Assembly (NCBI GenBank): GCA_019510305.1 | Contig: JAEKKN010000024.1 | Coordinates: 120,192-184,191, forward strand | Direction of reading: 5' to 3' | DNA: 64,000 bases | Source of the DNA: Microbacterium sp. | GTDB taxonomy: Bacteria > Actinomycetota > Actinomycetes > Actinomycetales > Microbacteriaceae | Shown: positions 32,283-40,646 of the stretch, piece by piece | Layout: every line of letters begins with the position of its first letter | Position numbering within the stretch: the stretch's first letter is position 1 | Notes under the pieces: model-generated | What the model saw: the letters and a program-made list of their open reading frames with translations, nothing else | Database searches by the model: none | What the model was told of the DNA's origin: nothing | Position numbers and translations under genes: made by a program

Positions 32283-34786
32283 TGGCGGCCGCAGGCGTCG
32301 GCTTCGGCCAGCTGGTCCGTGCCGATCTGCGGCATCACCGCGCCGGCTTCGTCGGCGTCGCCGTATCGACGCTCGTCGCGGCGGCGCTCATCACCGGCCT
32401 CGGGATCCTGGTCGAGTCCGGGATGCGGGGAGGCCTCGCTCCGGAGCGCTATACGAGCGCCGAGGTCGTCGTCGGCGGCGCGCAGTCCGTCGACGTGCCG
32501 GAGGATCTCCCCGTGCCGCTCACCGAGCGGGCAAAGCTCCCGGCCGATGCCCAAGAGGCGATCGCTGCGCTCCCCGGCGTCGAATCGGTCGTCGCCGACG
32601 TCACGGTCGTGCTGACGGGCGACCACGGCAGGGTCGAGGCGCACCCGTGGTCGGCATCCGCGCTGAGCGGATTCCGGATCACCGAGGGCGCCGAGCCGAG
32701 CGGCCGGCTGGAGGTCGTCGTGACCGGCTCGTCCTCGACCAGCGTCGGCGACACGCTGAGGCTGTCATACGGCGGCGTGGAGGGAGAGTATCGCGTCGTC
32801 GGGATCGCGGAGGCGGCGGTCACGACGGAACGGGTGCCGCACGTCTTCCTCAGCGCGCCGCGGATCGCCCAGCTCGACCCGGGCGAGGGCGCCGCCCAGG
32901 CGCTCGGCGTGTTCGTCGCGGAGGGAGCGTCACCGGAGGCGGTCGCCGGCATGATCTCCGAGCGGTTCCCCGCGCTCCACGCGGTCACCGGCTCCTCACG
33001 GGGCGACGTCGAGTTTCTCGAGTCCGGAGCCGCGCGCGCGTCACTCGTCACGATCGGCTCGGCGTTCGCCGGCACCTGCCTGCTCGTCGCGATGTTCATC
33101 GTCGCGGGCACGCTCTCCCTCTCGGTGCAGTCCCGCAGACGTGACTTCGCCCTCCTGCGTGCGGTCGGAGCGACCTCTGCGCAGGTGCATCGCCTGGTGT
33201 CTCGCGAGGTTCTGACGGTCTCGGCCGTCGCCGCGGTGATCGGAGTCGTCCCCGGATACTTCTTCGCCTCCGTGCTGCAGAGCGCTTTCGTCCGGGCCGG
33301 TGTCATCCCCGGCGATTTCGCGCTCGCCGTCAGCGCCCTTCCGGCCGTGGCCGCTGTGCTGCTGGTGCTCGCCAGCGCGTGGGGAGCGGCGCGGATCGCG
33401 GCCAGCCGGCCGGCTCGCATCGATCCCGTCGAGGCGCTGCGCGAGTCGGCCACCGGACCCGTCGGAATCGGTCGAGCGAGAATGATCACGGGTGTCGTCC
33501 TCGCCGCGGCCGGCGTGACCCTCTCGTGCATTCCCCTTGTGATCCGTGGTCAGAGCGCCGCGGGCGCCGCCGCCGGAGCCTCGATCATCCTGATCATCGC
33601 CCTCGCCCTGCTCGGACCGCTGCTTGTGAACCGTGTCGTACGCCTCGCCGGCGCGCTGCTCGGCCGGCTCTCCGCGCCGGGTTTTCTCGCATCGGCGAAC
33701 GGAACGGCCGACGCCCGCAGGCTCGCCGCAGCCATCACCCCCATCGCGCTCGGCATCGCGCTCGGGCTGGTGCAGCTCGGAGCTCCGGCGATGATCGCGA
33801 ACGAGGCTGCGGCGCAGACGAGTGCCGGAGTGATCGCCGACCTGCGGGTGACCGCGCCGGCGGGGCTGTCAGACGCGGGCGTGGCGCGCATCGCCTCTCT
33901 TCCCGGCGTCGCCGCGGTGAACCCGGTCACGGTAAGCCAGGCCGTGCTCGATCACCACGAGCTGGGCAAGGAGGAGATCACCCGTACCGACTTCGTGCTG
34001 CAGGGCATCGACTCCGCCGTCGCCTCGAGCACGATCGATCTGCGGGTGCGCGAGGGCGCCCTCGACCTGAGAGGCCCCGACCGGGTGGCGCTCAGCACCG
34101 ATGCCCGGCAGGTGCTCGGCCTCGACGTCGGCGACACCCTCGTCGGCCGCTTCGGAGACGGAGCACCGCTCGAGGCGGAAGTCGTCGCGATCTACGAGCG
34201 CGGCCTCGGATTCGGAGACGTGACGATGTCGGGAGACGTCGTGCGCGCGCACACGACGACCGGTATGAGCGGCCTCGCGCTGATCGACGCGGATGGCGAT
34301 GCGGAGAGTCTGCGGGCGGCGCTCGAGGCGGACGGGTTCGTCGTGAGCGGCGCCGGCGGCGTGGCGGCCGCCGGAGCCGACGGCCGATCGCAGCAGGGCT
34401 GGGTGAACGCGGTGGCACTGATCGTCATCCTCGGCTACATCGCGATCGCCGTCGTGAACACGCTGATGATGGCCACCGCCCAGCGCTCGCGGGAGTTCGC
34501 GCTGCTTCAGCTGATCGGCGCCTCGCGGCGGCAGGTCCGCGCAATGATGAGGACGGAGGCGTCGATGCTCGTGGTGATCGCGACGGTGTTCGGGGTCGCG
34601 ATCTCCGTGCCGCCTCTGGTGGGCATGAGCATGGGCATCACCGGTCAGCCGGTTCCGATGCTGCCGCTCGTGCCTGGCGCCATCCTCGTCGGCGCGATGG
34701 GCGCGCTCGCCCTGGTGGCCCTGGCGGTAGCCACCCATGCGGCGATGCGCACGAGGCCGGTGGACGAGATCGGATCGCGGCAGTAG
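32282..34786 (+). CDS. FtsX-domain ABC transporter permease
   Basis: About 834 residues with two FtsX/MacB cores. The first has a large extracytoplasmic domain after the first membrane helix, then RRRDFALLRAVGATSAQVHR; the second ends with SREFALLQLIGASRRQVRAM and two more helices, giving about ten in all (as in BceB/YtrF-like and other actinobacterial tandem FtsX permeases). ATG 32282 forms TGATG with the ATPase stop; in-frame GTGs at 32276 and 32279 are possible. Likely removes a cell-envelope antibiotic or lipid, under the adjacent two-component system. Confidence 0.9.
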   Translation: MAAAGVGFGQLVRADLRHHRAGFVGVAVSTLVAAALITGLGILVESGMRGGLAPERYTSAEVVVGGAQSVDVPEDLPVPLTERAKLPADAQEAIAALPGVESVVADVTVVLTGDHGRVEAHPWSASALSGFRITEGAEPSGRLEVVVTGSSSTSVGDTLRLSYGGVEGEYRVVGIAEAAVTTERVPHVFLSAPRIAQLDPGEGAAQALGVFVAEGASPEAVAGMISERFPALHAVTGSSRGDVEFLESGAARASLVTIGSAFAGTCLLVAMFIVAGTLSLSVQSRRRDFALLRAVGATSAQVHRLVSREVLTVSAVAAVIGVVPGYFFASVLQSAFVRAGVIPGDFALAVSALPAVAAVLLVLASAWGAARIAASRPARIDPVEALRESATGPVGIGRARMITGVVLAAAGVTLSCIPLVIRGQSAAGAAAGASIILIIALALLGPLLVNRVVRLAGALLGRLSAPGFLASANGTADARRLAAAITPIALGIALGLVQLGAPAMIANEAAAQTSAGVIADLRVTAPAGLSDAGVARIASLPGVAAVNPVTVSQAVLDHHELGKEEITRTDFVLQGIDSAVASSTIDLRVREGALDLRGPDRVALSTDARQVLGLDVGDTLVGRFGDGAPLEAEVVAIYERGLGFGDVTMSGDVVRAHTTTGMSGLALIDADGDAESLRAALEADGFVVSGAGGVAAAGADGRSQQGWVNAVALIVILGYIAIAVVNTLMMATAQRSREFALLQLIGASRRQVRAMMRTEASMLVVIATVFGVAISVPPLVGMSMGITGQPVPMLPLVPGAILVGAMGALALVALAVATHAAMRTRPVDEIGSRQ

Positions 34787-34809
34787 GGATCGGATCTCGG
34801 GGTGCGCAG

Positions 34810-34840
34810 GGACAGGATACCCCTATGGGGTATCCTGTCC
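34810..34840. promoter_or_regulatory. CsoR-like operator palindrome upstream of the DUF305 gene
   Basis: Perfect 14-bp arms (34810-34823, 34827-34840) around TAT give the core ATACCCC-TAT-GGGGTAT, matching the known CsoR/RcnR-family half-sites with a G-tract. It lies 51 bases before the ATG. It could also form a terminator hairpin for the permease gene, although no T-run follows. Confidence 0.65.
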
Positions 34841-34891
34841 ATGCGCAGACAGGTCGGCCGTCACACTCACCCACGACTGAAGGAAGAATCG

Positions 34892-35497
34892 ATGAAGATC
34901 CCTACCGCGGCTGCAGCCGCGCTCCTCCTCGCCGGAACCGTCGCGCTCGCCGGGTGCTCCGCGGCCGCGCCGAGCGACCACTCCTCGATGCCGGGCATGG
35001 ACCACGGCTCGTCGTCCTCGACGGCATCCGACGCGCCGGCATCCGGGGCGAACGACGCCGACGCGATGTTCGCGGCGATGATGATCGTCCACCATCAGCA
35101 GGCCGTCGAGATGTCCGACCTGGTGCTCGGCAAGGAGGGCATCGATCCGCGGGTCGTCGATCTCGCCGAGCGCATCAAGGCCGCGCAGGCGCCCGAGATC
35201 GAGAAGATGCAGGACTGGCTCGACGACTGGGGTGTGGATGCTCCTTCCGGCGGGATGGGCCACGGTGACGGCATGATGACCGAAGACGACATGGCCGCTC
35301 TCGAGGCGGCATCCGGCGCCGAGGCCTCGAAGCTGTTCCTCGAGCAGATGATCGTGCACCACGAGGGCGCGATGGCGATGGCCGAGGCGCAGATCGCCGA
35401 CGGTGAGAACCCGGATGCCGTCGCCCTCGCCGAAAGCATCGCGTCCTCGCAGGGCGACGAGATCGCAGAGATGAGAGACATCCTCGAGTCGCTCTGA
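34892..35497 (+). CDS. DUF305 family lipoprotein
   Basis: 201 residues. Lipobox LAGC, a Ser/His/Met-rich linker (SSMPGMDHGSSSS) that could bind copper, then the DUF305 four-helix domain with duplicated AMMIVHHQQAVEMS and EQMIVHHEGAMAMA motifs. ATG 34892 follows AAGGAAG. DUF305 proteins are often copper-linked; the CsoR-like box directly upstream supports a role in copper handling outside the membrane (inference). No CsoR or copper ATPase gene is in the window. Confidence 0.9.
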   Translation: MKIPTAAAAALLLAGTVALAGCSAAAPSDHSSMPGMDHGSSSSTASDAPASGANDADAMFAAMMIVHHQQAVEMSDLVLGKEGIDPRVVDLAERIKAAQAPEIEKMQDWLDDWGVDAPSGGMGHGDGMMTEDDMAALEAASGAEASKLFLEQMIVHHEGAMAMAEAQIADGENPDAVALAESIASSQGDEIAEMRDILESL

Positions 35498-35639
35498 GAC
35501 GGGCGGAGCACTCCTCGCGGGCAGACGCGCGCGTCATGTCGTTCCCAGCTCTCGAGGAGTTCGGGCCGCAGTGTCTTGGGTAGAGTTCTCGGGACATCGA
35601 ATCCGAGATCAGAATGGGGATCACGTGGAAGGGCAGTCC

Positions 35640-36101
35640 GTGAAAAAGCACCAGGACTACAACCCGGGTCCGCGGGTCGGGATCACCTTCTCGACCTTCG
35701 ACCTGTTGCACGCCGGGCACATCATGATGCTCGCCGAGGCCAAACGCCAGTGCGACTACCTCATCTGCGGTCTGCAGATGGACCCCACGCTCGACCGTCC
35801 CGAGAAGAACGCTCCGACCCAGACCGTCGTGGAGCGGTACATCCAGCTGCGCGGCTGCGAGTACGTCGACGAGATCGTCCCCTACTCCACCGAGCAGGAC
35901 CTGGAAGACATCCTCCGCTCCTTCAAGCTCGACGTGCGCATCGTCGGCGACGAGTACGAAGACCGGGACTTCACCGGCCGCACCTACTGCGAAGAAGCAG
36001 GCATCGAGCTGTACTTCAACAGCCGCGACCACCGCTTCTCCAGCTCCGGCCTGCGCAAGATCGTCGCCGCCAAAGAAGCCGAACGCACCGCCAACGACTG
36101 A
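35640..36101 (+). CDS. cytidylyltransferase-fold nucleotidyltransferase (glycerol-3-phosphate cytidylyltransferase-like)
   Basis: 153 residues. The HxGH signature is intact (FDLLHAGHIMMLAEAK), followed by GLQMDPTLDRPEKN, a VERYIQLRGCEYVDEIVPY segment and a C-terminal FSSSGLRKIV in place of the usual RTxGISTT. TagD-like enzymes make CDP-glycerol (teichoic acid); other polyols are possible. GTG 35640 is preceded by GGAAGGG; GTG 35625 is an alternative. No teichoic acid genes adjoin it. Confidence 0.85.
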   Translation: MKKHQDYNPGPRVGITFSTFDLLHAGHIMMLAEAKRQCDYLICGLQMDPTLDRPEKNAPTQTVVERYIQLRGCEYVDEIVPYSTEQDLEDILRSFKLDVRIVGDEYEDRDFTGRTYCEEAGIELYFNSRDHRFSSSGLRKIVAAKEAERTAND

Positions 36102-36116
36102 ACCCCGCGGCCCGTC

Positions 36117-36857
36117 TCAGGGGTTGAGGCGTGCCGCGGCGACGCGGGCTTCGAGCATCGGCAATGAGCGCGAGGGCGCGGGCCGGATGCCGAGCGTCGT
36201 CGCCAGCTCGAGCGCGAGCGACGCGTGCCCCGCGGCGTTCGGGTGGAAGGGGTCGCCCATGAGGCCCCACGGAACGCCGCCGTTGCCGAGCTCCGTGAAG
36301 CGTGCGTGCTGATCGACCAGAAGCACGTCGTCTGCGGCGGCGACCGCGCGCACCGCATCGACGAACTCGACGATGCGCTCGCGGCCGGGCGCGTTGGGCA
36401 CGTCGATCGACGGCGGCGTCTGCAGCACGGCGATCGCGCCCAGGCTGCGGACGCGGGCGACGAACCGGCTCAGCGACGTGGCGAAGTCGCTCGGTTCGAC
36501 CGTCGCGCGACCGGGTCCGGTCGCGAGGTCGTTCGTGCCGATCATGAGCGTCACGACGTCAGGGCGCCACGACGAGACCCGGCGGTCGAAGTCGCCGAGG
36601 ATGTCGGTGAGGCGGTGCCCGCTGATGGCCGAGTTGATCACGACGTCGCGCGTGCGGCCGAGCTCGCCGCGCACCAGCTCGTGCAGGTGTTCGGGGTAGC
36701 TGCGCTCGCCCTGGGTGTGCACGAGGCCGTGCGTGATCGAGTCTCCCGTGAGCACCCAGGTGAGGGGTGCGGCGCCACCGAGAGCCTCGGCGAGACGCCG
36801 GAGATCGGATGCTGCGGAAGGGGTGGCGTCGGATGCGAGAGGTTCGGCGTTCGGCAC
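36117..36857 (-). CDS. SGNH/GDSL-type esterase/lipase
   Basis: 246 residues without a signal peptide. Catalytic Ser in GDSITHG (block I), NSAISGHRLTDIL (block II), GTNDLA (block III) and the Asp/His pair in GDPFHPNAAGH (block V), all present and in order. GTG 36857 is the best start; no strong Shine-Dalgarno is seen. Converges on the cytidylyltransferase gene with 15 bases between stops. Substrate unknown. Confidence 0.88.
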   Translation of the reverse strand: MPNAEPLASDATPSAASDLRRLAEALGGAAPLTWVLTGDSITHGLVHTQGERSYPEHLHELVRGELGRTRDVVINSAISGHRLTDILGDFDRRVSSWRPDVVTLMIGTNDLATGPGRATVEPSDFATSLSRFVARVRSLGAIAVLQTPPSIDVPNAPGRERIVEFVDAVRAVAAADDVLLVDQHARFTELGNGGVPWGLMGDPFHPNAAGHASLALELATTLGIRPAPSRSLPMLEARVAAARLNP

Positions 36858-37049
36858 GGCAAAGAGCCTAGCGCCCACGCCCGCTCGGGCTGCCGGCGCA
36901 CTACTGTGGAGATCGTGAGCCCCGAGTCCGACAGACCGTAGATCGCGGGTGAGCGCAGCCGATGCGCTCCCCGCATCCTCTGTCGACCCCTCACTCTCGC
37001 CGTCCGCCCATAGCGCGGTGTCGACGGCGCCAATCCGTCTGGATGCCTC

Positions 37050-38186
37050 ATGCCTTTCCTCATCCCTGTCCTCGCTCTGGCGATCTTCGCCCAGGGCACC
37101 AGCGAGTTCATGCTCGCCGGACTCCTTCTCCCTCTCTCCTCCGATCTCGGCGTCGAACCCGCTCAGGCGGGGCTGCTGACCTCGGCGTTCGCCGTCGGCA
37201 TGGTGGTCGGCGCGCCCGTGGTCGCCGTGTTCGGCGCCCGATGGCGACCGCGCCGTACGCTCGTCCTGCTCCTGCTGACGTTCATCCTCGCGCATGCCGT
37301 CGGCGCCGTCTCCACGTCGTTCTGGGTGCTGTTGACCACGCGCGTGATCGCGGCGCTGGCGAACGCCGGCTTCCTTGCGATCGCGCTGTCGACCGTGCGG
37401 GGCATCGTGTCGCCGGGGCAGACGACACGCGCGGTCGCGACGCTGCTCGCAGGCACGACTCTCGCCACGATCGTCGGCGTGCCGGCCGGCGCGCTGCTCG
37501 CCGGCATCCTCGGCTGGCGCTCGACGTTCTGGGGCGTCGTGGTGTTGTGCGTTCCCGCGATCCTCGGCCTCCTTCTCGACCGGACGCTGGGGCGCGTCGC
37601 GACGGCACCACGCGTCCGAGTGCGCGCCGAGCTGAACGAGCTGCGTCACCGACGGGTACTCGTGCCCGTCATCCTCGCGGTGCTCGTCAACGCGGCGACC
37701 TTCGGCGTGTTCACGTTCCTGGGCGTCATCGGCGCAGACGCCGGCGTGGACGATGCGTGGGTTCCCGCACTCCTCGCGGCGTTCGGCATCGGGGCTTTCC
37801 TCGGGGTGAGCGCGACGGCTCGGTGGGCAGCAGTTCGCGAACGCGCGTGGATCGCCGTGGGCGGCTTCGCCGTGACGGCACTCTGGGTGCTTCTGGCCTT
37901 CGGTACGGCATCGGCTCTCGTCGTGTTCGCGGGGGCGTTCCTCGGAGGGATGCTGTCTTTCGCCGTCGGCTCGGCATTGATCTCGAGAATCGTGAGAGAG
38001 GCGACCGGGGCGCCCGTGCTCGGCGGGGCCTACGCGACCGTCGCGCTCAACCTCGGGGCGATGGCAGGACCGGCATTCGCCGCTTCCGCCTATTCCGCGG
38101 CAGGTGCTCAGGGCATCGTGCTCGCCGCGGCCGCGCTCACCGCCGCCGCAGCATCCCTCGCGTCTCTCCTGCTCACGTCACCCTGA
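37050..38186 (+). CDS. MFS efflux transporter, Cml/Cmx (chloramphenicol) family
   Basis: 378 residues, twelve membrane segments, ordinary MFS length for this branch. The N-terminus LALAIFAQGTSEFMLAGLLL and LTSAFAVGMVVGAP match the Cml/Cmx/CmrA drug exporters; motif A-like FGARWRPRR follows helix 2, and motif C-like LAGTTLATIVGVPAGALLAG is present. A phenicol substrate is suggested by family only. The ATG has no good Shine-Dalgarno and is preceded by ~190 bases of leader with small hairpins. Confidence 0.87.
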   Translation: MPFLIPVLALAIFAQGTSEFMLAGLLLPLSSDLGVEPAQAGLLTSAFAVGMVVGAPVVAVFGARWRPRRTLVLLLLTFILAHAVGAVSTSFWVLLTTRVIAALANAGFLAIALSTVRGIVSPGQTTRAVATLLAGTTLATIVGVPAGALLAGILGWRSTFWGVVVLCVPAILGLLLDRTLGRVATAPRVRVRAELNELRHRRVLVPVILAVLVNAATFGVFTFLGVIGADAGVDDAWVPALLAAFGIGAFLGVSATARWAAVRERAWIAVGGFAVTALWVLLAFGTASALVVFAGAFLGGMLSFAVGSALISRIVREATGAPVLGGAYATVALNLGAMAGPAFAASAYSAAGAQGIVLAAAALTAAAASLASLLLTSP

Positions 38187-38267
38187 CCTGACCCGCCTCC
38201 GCACCCGCGCCAGCCCCGCCGCCGCTGCGCGAGTGCACGGCATCCCGCCGAGTGCACGGGTTCCTCA

Positions 38268-38310
38268 CGTCGAGATCCCGTGCGCTCGGCAAGAGCACGT
38301 GATCTCGACG
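38268..38310. terminator. bidirectional terminator between MFS and CorA genes
   Basis: CGTCGAGATCCCGTGC (38268-38283) pairs with GCACGTGATCTCGACG (38295-38310), one mismatch, 11-base loop. It lies 14 bases from the CorA stop and 82 from the MFS stop. Confidence 0.7.
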
Positions 38311-38324
38311 CGCTCCCCGGCCGC

Positions 38325-39326
38325 TCAGAGCCACTTCTTGTACTTGAACACCCCGTACAGCGCGACGGCGAAGGCCGCCATCGCGCCGATCGCGAGCGGG
38401 TAGCCGTAGGCCCAGTGCAGTTCGGGCATGGCGTCGAAGTTCATGCCGTACACGGTGCCGACGAGGGTCGGGGCGAAGATGATCGCCGCCCACGACGAGA
38501 TCTTCTTGATCTCGTCGTTCTGCGCCAGGCTCGCGTCGGACTGCCTGCGCGACACCAGGGCCGAGTGCACCGTGAGCGCGTTTTCGAGGATCGCACGGAA
38601 CGAGTCCACCCGCTCGTTGACGCGGATGACGTGGTCGAGCACGTCGCGCAGCGACCTCTGCAGCTCCTCGTCGATGCGGTACTTGTCCGACCCGCGACGC
38701 AGCCATTCCAGCATCCCGGCGAGAGGATGCACCGCCCGCTGGAAGTTGATGACCTCGCGGGAGAGCTGGTAGATGCGGCGCGACAGGGCGTCGTCGTCGC
38801 TGTCGCCGAACAGCTCGTCCTCGATCTCGTCGATGTCGTTCAGGAGGCCGGCGACGATCGGCTCGTAGCCGTCGACGACCTCGTCGAGGATCGCATAGAG
38901 CACGGCCTCGGGTCCCATCGCGAGCAGCTCGGGGTTGGCCTCCATGCGCTGCCGCACCGCGACCAGATTCGGCGACTCGGCATGCCGGATCGTGACGACG
39001 AAGTCCGGGCCGATGAACAGGTGCAGCTCGCCGAACTCGATCGACTCCTGCTCGTCGCGGTAGCGGGCGGGGCGCAGCACGGCGAAGAGCGTGTCGCCGT
39101 AGCGTTCCACCTTGGAGCGCTGATGCCCGGAGAGCGCGTCTTCCACCGCGAGCGGATGCAGGTCGAACTCGCGGGCGACCGAGTGCACTTCCTGCGGGCT
39201 CGGCCGGTACAGGCCGATCCACGCGATGCCGTCGACCGCGTCGAGGATGCGGTAGGTCTCGTCCAGGTTCTTCGGGGTCTCCACGCGACGTCCGTGGACG
39301 TACACGCCGTTGTCGATGAGCGCCAT
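38325..39326 (-). CDS. CorA family magnesium/cobalt transporter
   Basis: 333 residues. Long cytoplasmic helical funnel, then two C-terminal membrane helices with the selectivity motif YGMNF between/after helix 1 and MPELHW in the loop; ends KYKKWL. These are diagnostic of CorA. ATG 39326 (MALIDNGVYV) is chosen; GTG 39353 would add nine residues. The 326 bases upstream (39327-39652) contain several short hairpins such as GGGTCG-GA-CGACCC, but I recognise no Mg riboswitch. Confidence 0.92.
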   Translation of the reverse strand: MALIDNGVYVHGRRVETPKNLDETYRILDAVDGIAWIGLYRPSPQEVHSVAREFDLHPLAVEDALSGHQRSKVERYGDTLFAVLRPARYRDEQESIEFGELHLFIGPDFVVTIRHAESPNLVAVRQRMEANPELLAMGPEAVLYAILDEVVDGYEPIVAGLLNDIDEIEDELFGDSDDDALSRRIYQLSREVINFQRAVHPLAGMLEWLRRGSDKYRIDEELQRSLRDVLDHVIRVNERVDSFRAILENALTVHSALVSRRQSDASLAQNDEIKKISSWAAIIFAPTLVGTVYGMNFDAMPELHWAYGYPLAIGAMAAFAVALYGVFKYKKWL

Positions 39327-39652
39327 GATGCGGATCCGTTCATGCAGGCGCACGCCGGGATCGCCGGTGCGCGCAAATTCGTCAAGGGGCGGATGACGCC
39401 GCCGACGGCTGCGGAGGATCAGGCCTGTGAGACGCGGAGCGGATGCTCAACGCGTGAAGACGGCCGTGCGCGACGCAGCGGGGGCGGCGTCGTGACTATC
39501 ACCGGACATCGCCATCACCGCCTTTCGTGCACTCTGGGGGTCGGACGACCCGAGGGGTCAGCTTACTCCTGCCAACCCGGGAGAATGCCACGACGCCGGG
39601 TGGTGGATAGCGCGCCGGACTCGTCGGGGTGTGCCGTTGTAGCGTGGCTCGG

Positions 39653-40084
39653 ATGAGATTCAGCGCATTCGAGACGTACGCCGATCGGAGCGGGATATCC
39701 TCACCGATCTCTCCGGAGCCGCAGAACAGCGACTATGAATCGGGCATGGTCGAGATCGACGGCGAGTCGTGGCACATCCGCACGGCGCGGACCACGCCCA
39801 CCAAGCCCGGTGCGTTCGTGGCCTTCTGGCGAAGAGATGAGAAGGCGAAGACCGTGCCGTACGGATCCGACGATCCGGCGGCGGGGCTGCTGGTGTTCGT
39901 GGAGCAGGGCGGTCGGCGCGGGGTTTTCCGGTTCCCGGCCGAGTACCTGGCGGAACTGGGCGTCACCTCAGCAGGAAGCGCGGGCAAGCGCGGGTTCCGT
40001 CTGTATCCGAGCTGGTGCGAGGGGTTGAACCCGCAGGCGGCGGCCACGCAGCGAGCTCAGGCGTCGGCGTTCCGGGAGTACTGA
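39653..40084 (+). CDS. MepB family protein
   Basis: 143 residues, soluble. Conserved MepB features are EPQNSDYESGMVEIDG, WHIRTARTTPTKPGAFVAFW and GVFRFPAEYLAELGV. MepB is named from the staphylococcal mepRAB locus and has no established biochemical role. Monocistronic, divergent from corA, 38 bases before the end of the HxlR gene. Confidence 0.82.
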   Translation: MRFSAFETYADRSGISSPISPEPQNSDYESGMVEIDGESWHIRTARTTPTKPGAFVAFWRRDEKAKTVPYGSDDPAAGLLVFVEQGGRRGVFRFPAEYLAELGVTSAGSAGKRGFRLYPSWCEGLNPQAAATQRAQASAFREY

Positions 40085-40122
40085 CTCCGGCTCGCGCGCC
40101 CCAGCGTCAGGCGTCGCATCCG

Positions 40123-40566
40123 TCACTCGACATGCTCGACGCGGGTGTTCGTGCTCGTCAGCGGCGTGCCGTCGGCGGCCGTGACGACGAGCTCGGGGAG
40201 CGGGGCGCCGCGATCATCCGTCAGCACGGAATGCGCCTCTCCGGCCGCGAACGCGTGGCGTTCTCCCCACTGCCGCAGCGCGACGACCACCGGGAACAGG
40301 TCTCTGCCGGCATCGGTGAGTTCGTACAGCCGGCGTCTGCCCGATGGTGCATCGATCTGGGTGAGCAGTCCGTGTGCGGTGAGTCTGCGGAGCCGGTCGC
40401 TGAGGATGTTGCGGGCGATGCCGGTGCGCTGCTGGAAGGCGGTGAAGGATCGCGCGCCGTCCATCGCGTCCCGGATGACGAGCAGGCTCCATCGGTCGCC
40501 GACCAGGTCGACCGACCGGGCGACGGGACAGCTCGGGTCTGTCCATGTCATCGTCGGGATCTCCAT
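40123..40566 (-). CDS. HxlR family transcriptional regulator
   Basis: 147 residues. HxlR winged helix: CPVARSVDLVGDRWSLLVIR, SFTAFQQRTGIARNILSDRL, LTAHGLLTQI, YELTDAGRDLFPVV. Divergent from an MFS pump gene with an AT-rich 80-base gap holding dyads, so it most likely represses that pump and itself. Confidence 0.9.
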   Translation of the reverse strand: MEIPTMTWTDPSCPVARSVDLVGDRWSLLVIRDAMDGARSFTAFQQRTGIARNILSDRLRRLTAHGLLTQIDAPSGRRRLYELTDAGRDLFPVVVALRQWGERHAFAAGEAHSVLTDDRGAPLPELVVTAADGTPLTSTNTRVEHVE

Positions 40567-40582
40567 CGGCCACCTCCGGTGA

Positions 40583-40636
40583 GTTGCAGATTGAAACCAG
40601 CTTGCCCTATGTTGCTTTTGGTAGCAAATTGCAACT
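40583..40636. promoter_or_regulatory. HxlR operator region
   Basis: GTTGCAGATTG near 40583 faces CAAATTGCAAC (40626-40636), and between them lies TTGCT (40612-40616) with AGCAA (40623-40627). This is the only AT-rich stretch between the divergent HxlR and MFS genes. Confidence 0.55.
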
Positions 40637-40646
40637 AATTGAGGAC

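Noticed and set aside
34810-34840. Simple terminator of the FtsX-type permease gene
   Set aside because: The stem is perfect, but the CsoR-type G-tract core and its position 51 bases before the DUF305 start fit an operator better; a dual role is not excluded.
36962-38191. Open frame in another register over the Cml-type efflux gene
   Set aside because: Arg-rich shadow; the MFS frame has twelve membrane segments and family motifs.
39327-39652. Possible magnesium riboswitch (M-box) upstream of corA
   Set aside because: Hairpins exist but I could not recognise the conserved M-box core on the minus strand; a covariance search would decide.
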